This document shows positions 31,314-34,511 of a stretch of DNA of 34,511 nt, piece by piece. Made by a program: the position numbers and the translations under genes. Below the pieces are notes generated by a model. That model was not told the DNA's origin. It saw nothing but the letters and a program-made list of their open reading frames with translations, and did no database searches. The DNA is taken from positions 1-34,511 of the IMG/VR virus record IMGVR_UViG_3300029319_000211. One strand, written 5' to 3'. Numbering within the stretch: position 1 is the stretch's first letter; each line of letters begins with the position of its first letter. This DNA comes from a virus.

Positions 31314-31600
31314 TACTCACCTCCTTCGGTGATTAGTTGGTTGTTGTTGATGCGGACCAGCCCACGGTCCAGGGCGTCCTGAAGCAGGACATCGAAGCTC
31401 GTACCCTGAGGGTGCTTGCTCCAGTTGGGCAGTTCTCGGATGTCGAACTCGTTGTCCGGTTCCTCGGCCTCGTCGAACGTGTACCAGTAGGTCGTCGGTG
31501 CATCGAAGTTCTGGCCTGAGTAGACGTGGTACACGGAGACCTCGCTGTCGCCTACGCTGACGGTGAACGCCACCTGCGGTGGAATCATTACGAGTGGCAT
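31313..31600 (-). CDS. Hypothetical acidic protein (95 aa)
   Basis: ATG 31600 overlaps the previous stop (GGAGGCGTGATG). The protein has alternating strands (VAFTVSVGDSEVSVYHVYSGQNF; TTYWYTFDEAEEPDNEFDIREL) and a C-terminal helix-strand (FDVLLQDALDRGLVRINNNQLIT), ending EGGE from the module. The composition is acidic and aromatic. No family recognised. Confidence 0.72.
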   Translation of the reverse strand: MPLVMIPPQVAFTVSVGDSEVSVYHVYSGQNFDAPTTYWYTFDEAEEPDNEFDIRELPNWSKHPQGTSFDVLLQDALDRGLVRINNNQLITEGGE

Positions 31601-31821
31601 CACGCCTCCTCGACTTCGATGACTCGCTCGATGCCAAAGGCGGCTACGTGGTCGATGAGTCCATCAGACGTGGAGACTGTGACGCCATCGCCGTAGCCGT
31701 GCTCGTCTACCTCAATGTCAAAGGCAAGGCGCTTGGCCTCGTCTGGGCTTTCCGCCTCGATGGTGGCGTGAATCTCGATGGTCGCGAGGACCGTCACTGT
31801 GTAATCTTGGAAGTCGGACAT
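31600..31821 (-). CDS. Small protein, DpnD/PcfM-like pattern (73 aa)
   Basis: ATG 31821 follows AAGGAG at 6 nt; the upstream ATG at 31842 is less well placed. The sequence YTVTVLATIEIHATIEAESPDEAKRLAFDIEV resembles the pattern (Y-V-V-AT-E---TVEAES-EEA---A) seen in DpnD/PcfM-like small proteins of phages and plasmids. The remainder is acidic. The assignment is by pattern only and the function is unknown. Confidence 0.7.
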   Translation of the reverse strand: MSDFQDYTVTVLATIEIHATIEAESPDEAKRLAFDIEVDEHGYGDGVTVSTSDGLIDHVAAFGIERVIEVEEA

Positions 31822-31831
31822 GGTGTGCTCC

Positions 31832-31906
31832 TTAGTAGGCAAGTAGTGAAATGGTTTGAAGTGCCAAGAGGCACAGGGCTGCGATGTTGCAGGCGGTCAG
31901 GTACAT
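31832..31906 (-). CDS. Tiny hydrophobic peptide (24 aa)
   Basis: GAGGAG precedes ATG 31906 by 5 nt. The 24-residue product MYLTACNIAALCLLALQTISLLAY is a single membrane-like helix. It overlaps the end of the upstream gene by 10 nt, and its TAA falls just before the next gene's AAGGAG, so it fits neatly between them. Such peptides are easily missed. It may be a membrane effector or only a coupling leader for the next gene. Confidence 0.5.
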   Translation of the reverse strand: MYLTACNIAALCLLALQTISLLAY

Positions 31907-32172
31907 GGTTGCTCCTCGGCTGCTCGCATCCGAGGCATGACGCAATGGTTGGCGCGGTCAATGGCGCGCAGTACATCGTCAAGACGAGCTATCGCTGCGC
32001 CCACGGCCTCGACGTGAGCCTGCTTCTCCGGGCTCCATGGTCCGGTTTCGTGGTCAGGCGACTGTGCCGCGCTGGCATACTCACCCTCCAGCAGAGAGCG
32101 GATGCTCTCCAGCTTGTTGGGTATCTGGTTGTGGATGAAGTCAACCTTGGGTTGTGTGTACGTGTCGCTCAT
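31897..32172 (-). CDS. Hypothetical helical protein (91 aa)
   Basis: ATG 32172 has AGGAG 6 nt upstream within a 19-bp leader that is repeated exactly before the ArdC gene. The product is helical (VDFIHNQIPNKLESIRSLLEGEYASAAQ; EKQAHVEAVGAAIARLDDVLRAIDRANH) and mildly acidic. No family recognised. Positions 32173-32242, between it and the ArdC stop, hold only the leader. Confidence 0.72.
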   Translation of the reverse strand: MSDTYTQPKVDFIHNQIPNKLESIRSLLEGEYASAAQSPDHETGPWSPEKQAHVEAVGAAIARLDDVLRAIDRANHCVMPRMRAAEEQPCT

Positions 32173-32191
32173 GATGGGCTCCTGTTGTTTG
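32173..32191. repeat. 19-bp direct repeat, copy 1 (gene leader)
   Basis: GATGGGCTCCTGTTGTTTG on the plus strand, identical to 33188-33206. On the minus strand it is the leader with AACAACAGGAGCCCATC just before a start codon. The two copies bracket the ArdC-like gene. Confidence 0.9.
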
Positions 32192-32242
32192 AAGGGGGCG
32201 CGGTTTTGGTAGAGCAGACCGCGAACTGCTTCCCTCTCCCGG

Positions 32243-33184
32243 TTACTTGGCAGCTTGTTGCTGCTTGAACTCTGTGGCCTTGGCGAGCACCAGCTTCGCC
32301 GCCTTGTCTGCCCTTGAGGCTGCTCTGACGATGGCCTTGGGGTCATCCTTGAGGACCTTGAGCCAGTGGCTCAGGTACGCAGCGTGGTCAGGCCGTGGCT
32401 GCTCTGGCTGGCTGATACCGGCATCGCAGCAGAGGAACGCTGCACCAAGCTCAGCGACCAACTCCTCGAAGGCGTAGTCCTCCGTATAGTTGCCGTTGTG
32501 CTCCTTCTTGAAGCGGTTGAGCCTGGACTTGTGGCCCGTGCTGTGGATGGCCTCGTGGAACGCCGTCTCGAAGTAGGCGGCCTCATCCTCGAACTGCACG
32601 GAGTGCGGCAGTTGGATGAAGTCATCCGATGGGCGGTAGAAGGCGCTGCCGCCTCCGTGTCGAACCTCGACCTCAGTGGCCCAGGCGTTCATGATACGCA
32701 TGGCCTCACCAAAGGTTTCGCCAGCCTGAGGGCCGTCGTGCTCATCGTGTGACACTGGAGGAGCAGGAGCGTACTCGCTGCCCTCAGCCCACTCAATCTG
32801 GCAGGCATTGAAGACCGTGTACAGCTTGAGGAAGCCGTAGGTCTCAGGCTCGCCATCGGACCCGATGACAGGCTGGCCCTTGTCCTTCTTCTGAGCGGTG
32901 ACCCAGCGCACGATGCGAGTGCCCTTCTCACCCTTGCGGACTTGGCCGCTCTTGGCCTGGGCACCCTTGTAAGTGTGCCATACGTCAGAGTGGTAGCCGT
33001 TGTCGATAGCCGCGCCCCAGAGGAGCAGGACGTTGACGCCGCTGTAGCAGTCGCCGGTAGCGCCAGAGACTGGGCGATTGAAGCCGCCCCCTCCGGTCCA
33101 GCGCTTGCGCCACTTCGGGGTGCCAGCCTCGATGGACTCGATGATGATGTCAGTAACTACTTTGTATGGATTGAACTTGGCCAT
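32243..33184 (-). CDS. ArdC-like antirestriction protein with zincin metallopeptidase domain
   Basis: This 313-aa protein has the ArdC plan. The N-terminal DNA-binding domain includes FNRPVSGATGDCYSGVNVLLLW and KGEKGTRIVRW, followed by YGFLKLYTVFNACQI. The C-terminal zincin has FHEAIHSTGH (His210, Glu211, His214) and a downstream FEELVAELGAAFLC that can supply the third ligand. ArdC proteins bind single-stranded DNA and protect incoming DNA from restriction. ATG 33184 has AGGAG 9 nt upstream. It is the first gene after a strong early promoter, as expected for a protein needed at once on entry. All zinc residues are present, so it should be active. Confidence 0.93.
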   Translation of the reverse strand: MAKFNPYKVVTDIIIESIEAGTPKWRKRWTGGGGFNRPVSGATGDCYSGVNVLLLWGAAIDNGYHSDVWHTYKGAQAKSGQVRKGEKGTRIVRWVTAQKKDKGQPVIGSDGEPETYGFLKLYTVFNACQIEWAEGSEYAPAPPVSHDEHDGPQAGETFGEAMRIMNAWATEVEVRHGGGSAFYRPSDDFIQLPHSVQFEDEAAYFETAFHEAIHSTGHKSRLNRFKKEHNGNYTEDYAFEELVAELGAAFLCCDAGISQPEQPRPDHAAYLSHWLKVLKDDPKAIVRAASRADKAAKLVLAKATEFKQQQAAK

Positions 33185-33187
33185 TGT

Positions 33188-33206
33188 GATGGGCTCCTGT
33201 TGTTTG
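33188..33206. repeat. 19-bp direct repeat, copy 2 (ArdC gene leader)
   Basis: Identical to 32173-32191. This copy contains the AGGAG used by the ArdC-like gene and lies between its start and the promoter -10. Confidence 0.9.
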
Positions 33207-33215
33207 TTCAATATG

Positions 33216-33245
33216 GGTATACACCCGTTTGGTTTCGACTGTCAA
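33216..33245 (-). promoter_or_regulatory. Leftward early promoter
   Basis: TTGACA (plus 33240-33245) and TATACC (33216-33221) are 18 bp apart on the minus strand. The -10 lies in the symmetric sequence GGGTGTATACCC, a possible operator. It should start the transcript for the ArdC-like gene and the string of small genes to about 29.9 kb. Confidence 0.78.
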
Positions 33246-33260
33246 GTCTGTCAGTGGGGT

Positions 33261-33278
33261 GCCCCCCCGAAGGGGGGC
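33261..33278 (-). terminator. GC hairpin with TTCG loop, possible terminator
   Basis: GCCCCCC and GGGGGGC (7 bp) close a TTCG loop on the minus strand, the very stable C(UUCG)G RNA form. It lies just after the stop of the 122-aa gene and before the early promoter. No T-run follows, so it may protect mRNA ends or act with Rho rather than as an intrinsic terminator. Confidence 0.5.
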
Positions 33279-33286
33279 GGGTTGGC

Positions 33287-33655
33287 TTAGATGCCGAAGG
33301 GGATGAAGGAACCCGTCTCTTCGTCGAGCGGTAGGTCATGGGTCAGGATGTCAACCTTGAGGTCTTCGTCAGCCCAGGCAGCATCGACTTCCTCGATGAT
33401 GTCAGAGACTGATGGTGTGCTCCACTGGAGCAGGCCCTGGTCGAATCGCTGCCACACTTGGCCCTCAGGGCCGATGACGGGAACGATGATGATGTCGCCA
33501 AGCACTCGGCGGATAGCGATACCCGTGAGTTGAATGGTCTTCCAGTTGGATTGATTAGGTTTGATGATACACTTCCTGTGTGTCGGGGTTTGTGAAGTTT
33601 GCCTCTCACCCTTGGCTCTTGTGATGAGGCCAACCGTTATTGTGCAGGAAGCCAT
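33287..33655 (-). CDS. Hypothetical protein (122 aa)
   Basis: ATG 33655 has GGAGG 9 nt upstream, inside the end of the previous gene, which it overlaps by 50 nt. No other usual start codon occurs before the conserved-looking part. The N-terminal 40 residues are basic and polar. The rest (IQLTGIAIRRVLGDIIIVPVIGPEGQVWQRFDQGLLQWS; ISDIIEEVDAAWADEDLKVDIL-type segments) looks globular alpha/beta with an acidic end. No family recognised. The start is the least certain part. Confidence 0.68.
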   Translation of the reverse strand: MASCTITVGLITRAKGERQTSQTPTHRKCIIKPNQSNWKTIQLTGIAIRRVLGDIIIVPVIGPEGQVWQRFDQGLLQWSTPSVSDIIEEVDAAWADEDLKVDILTHDLPLDEETGSFIPFGI

Positions 33656-34073
33656 GCCAGTGGGCCTCCAGTCGTTTAGGGTCGGTGCTGTCGAAGTCGA
33701 GGGTGTGAACCCCTGACGGGCCGGTCATGCAATACCTCCGGTCGCCGGTTGTCCCGCATCGAGTGATGGTGAGGCGACAGGGCCCGACTTGCACCAAGCC
33801 TTGAGATTGGAGGTGGCGGGCGTATCGCGACAGGTCCATGATAGCCTGCCGTGCTCCAAGGTTACGCAAGGGGCACACTGAGTCCAGCACCATCAAGTCC
33901 AAGTCGTCAATGTCCAGACCCTTGCGGTCTATCCAGTACGCGGTGGTGTCCGTTCCAGTGCGGCGGAAGTAGAACGTCACAAGGTTCTCCTCCAGGCCGA
34001 ACCGGATTTCATCCATGGGTCGGCCCGAGCGGGCCGGGAAGGTGAAGCGTAGGGTGTCGATGTCGCGCCTCAT
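33606..34073 (-). CDS. Hypothetical protein (155 aa)
   Basis: ATG 34073 overlaps the previous stop (ATGA), so the longer frame to 34169 is rejected. The sequence has strands (IDTLRFTFPARSG; EIRFGLEENLVTFYFRRTGTDTTAYWIDRKGLDIDDLDLMVLDS), a helix (ARQAIMDLSRYARHLQSQG) and a His/Trp-rich end (RLEAHWHGFLHNNGWPHH). The GC content is higher than in the late arm. No family recognised. Confidence 0.72.
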   Translation of the reverse strand: MRRDIDTLRFTFPARSGRPMDEIRFGLEENLVTFYFRRTGTDTTAYWIDRKGLDIDDLDLMVLDSVCPLRNLGARQAIMDLSRYARHLQSQGLVQVGPCRLTITRCGTTGDRRYCMTGPSGVHTLDFDSTDPKRLEAHWHGFLHNNGWPHHKSQG

Positions 34074-34511
34074 GCCGCACCCCCAGTGCTTCCGGTCGCG
34101 AGGGCGTGCTCGCTCCAGAACTGGGCGGCCTCGATGGCCTCGCTGGGCTTCATGCCTGCGTCCCACCACTCGCGTGGCGATGGGGTGGCGGACTGAGTGC
34201 CGTAGGCGGTGAACAGCATCAGGGTGCCATCCTCGACACGCATGCCGATGACCACCATGTTTCGGGCAGGCCGCATCGGCGCAGCGATGAGGCGCGAGGG
34301 GCCTGGGCGACCGTTGCGCTTCTCGTAGGTCACGCGGTCCTCAGTCACGGGCGCGTCTCCTGCGGTGGGCCCGTAGAGGGCAGAGGGCAGGCTCGGGCAG
34401 CCCTCGGGCAGGGTCAGCACCCTGAGCATGAAAGAGCCGTCCCAGTCGGCCATGGCCTCGTCGATGAACGCGAGGTGTTCGGGTTGAAGGTCGTGGTCAT
34501 CGTGGGCGATG
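34070..34511 (-). CDS. Hypothetical phage/plasmid protein, 5' end beyond window
   Basis: The frame stays open to the last base of the window (HDLQPEHLAFIDEAMADWDGSF...), so the gene probably begins outside; the internal ATG at 34453 has poor spacing to any ribosome site. The pattern TLPEGCPSLPSALYGPTAGDAPVTEDRVTYEKRNGRP...SRLIAAPMRP...LFTAYGT and AAQFWSEHAL matches an uncharacterised family I know from phages and conjugative elements (GLYGP--GD-PV---V-Y--R-GR; FW-EHAL). Its function is unknown. It is coupled to the next gene by ATGA. Confidence 0.72.
   Translation of the reverse strand, partial: IAHDDHDLQPEHLAFIDEAMADWDGSFMLRVLTLPEGCPSLPSALYGPTAGDAPVTEDRVTYEKRNGRPGPSRLIAAPMRPARNMVVIGMRVEDGTLMLFTAYGTQSATPSPREWWDAGMKPSEAIEAAQFWSEHALATGSTGGAA

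Noticed and set aside
32366-32752. Rightward 128-aa ORF opposite the ArdC gene
   Set aside because: Shadow of a high-GC gene whose zincin motif is clear.
1-34511. tRNA genes, CRISPR arrays, insertion sequences, integrase or attachment sites
   Set aside because: Looked for on both strands; no cloverleaf, spaced repeats, transposase or integrase motif was recognised.

Overview
This window is part of a tailed bacteriophage (Caudoviricetes) genome, probably from a marine host. The virion genes include a beta-rich fibre with an RVGIGT...TKLTVEG repeat and a DHIIFLDGG...AIAGSGI tail. Another protein has an ITLPAE...VFCDGTSF signature. I associate both styles with marine phages. The replication genes are typical of phages: RecT, a YqaJ-type exonuclease, an SF2 helicase, a VapE/VirE helicase and a Toprim primase. 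I see no tRNA, rRNA, CRISPR array, IS element or integrase. Terminase, portal, capsid and DNA polymerase genes are absent and presumably lie outside the window. A host cannot be named from the sequence, but a Gram-negative host would fit the lysis genes.

Layout. Positions 1-15698 read rightward and hold late genes: the end of one M23 peptidase and a second complete one, a giant 2.67-kaa virion/ejection-type protein, nine small to medium fibre or decoration-type proteins, and a lysis-like block (a YkuD-like H...SxGC enzyme surrounded by small membrane/coiled-coil proteins). Positions 15695-34511 read leftward, apart from one small Cro-like regulator at 20499-20729, and hold early and replication genes. 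The two arms converge at about 15.7 kb. The 16.0-16.5 kb stretch beside that junction carries a cluster of leftward terminators and a 16-bp perfect inverted repeat.

The leftward arm divides into transcription units. Sigma70-like promoters are visible at 33245-33216 (TTGACA, 18 bp, TATACC), 29919-29891 (TTGACG, 17 bp, TAATCT) and 26917-26889 (TTGACA, 17 bp, TAATCT). The first drives an ArdC-like antirestriction gene and a string of small accessory genes. The second drives six small or unknown genes. The third drives a compact three-gene unit that ends at a strong terminator (25431-25388). The replication unit follows (regulator, primase, VapE helicase, SF2 helicase), then an exonuclease-RecT-HNH-FmdB-DUF2589 unit whose divergent control region contains a 19-bp perfect palindrome.

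Points most worth a second look: (1) a 167-aa protein in the promoter-to-terminator unit at 25.4-26.9 kb looks like the VapE helicase with its AAA+ core removed; (2) five gene junctions share a near-identical 14-bp module, GGAGGTGAGTGATG, so that four unrelated proteins end in -GGE; (3) an interleaved pair of inverted repeats at 13503-13571 could form a large H-type pseudoknot just upstream of a lysis-region gene; (4) two adjacent DUF2589-like genes sit in a phage early region; (5) the giant protein carries a zincin-like block whose HExxH glutamate is replaced; (6) a 19-bp leader is exactly duplicated on either side of the ArdC gene. Family names come from motif recognition by eye; no database search was run.
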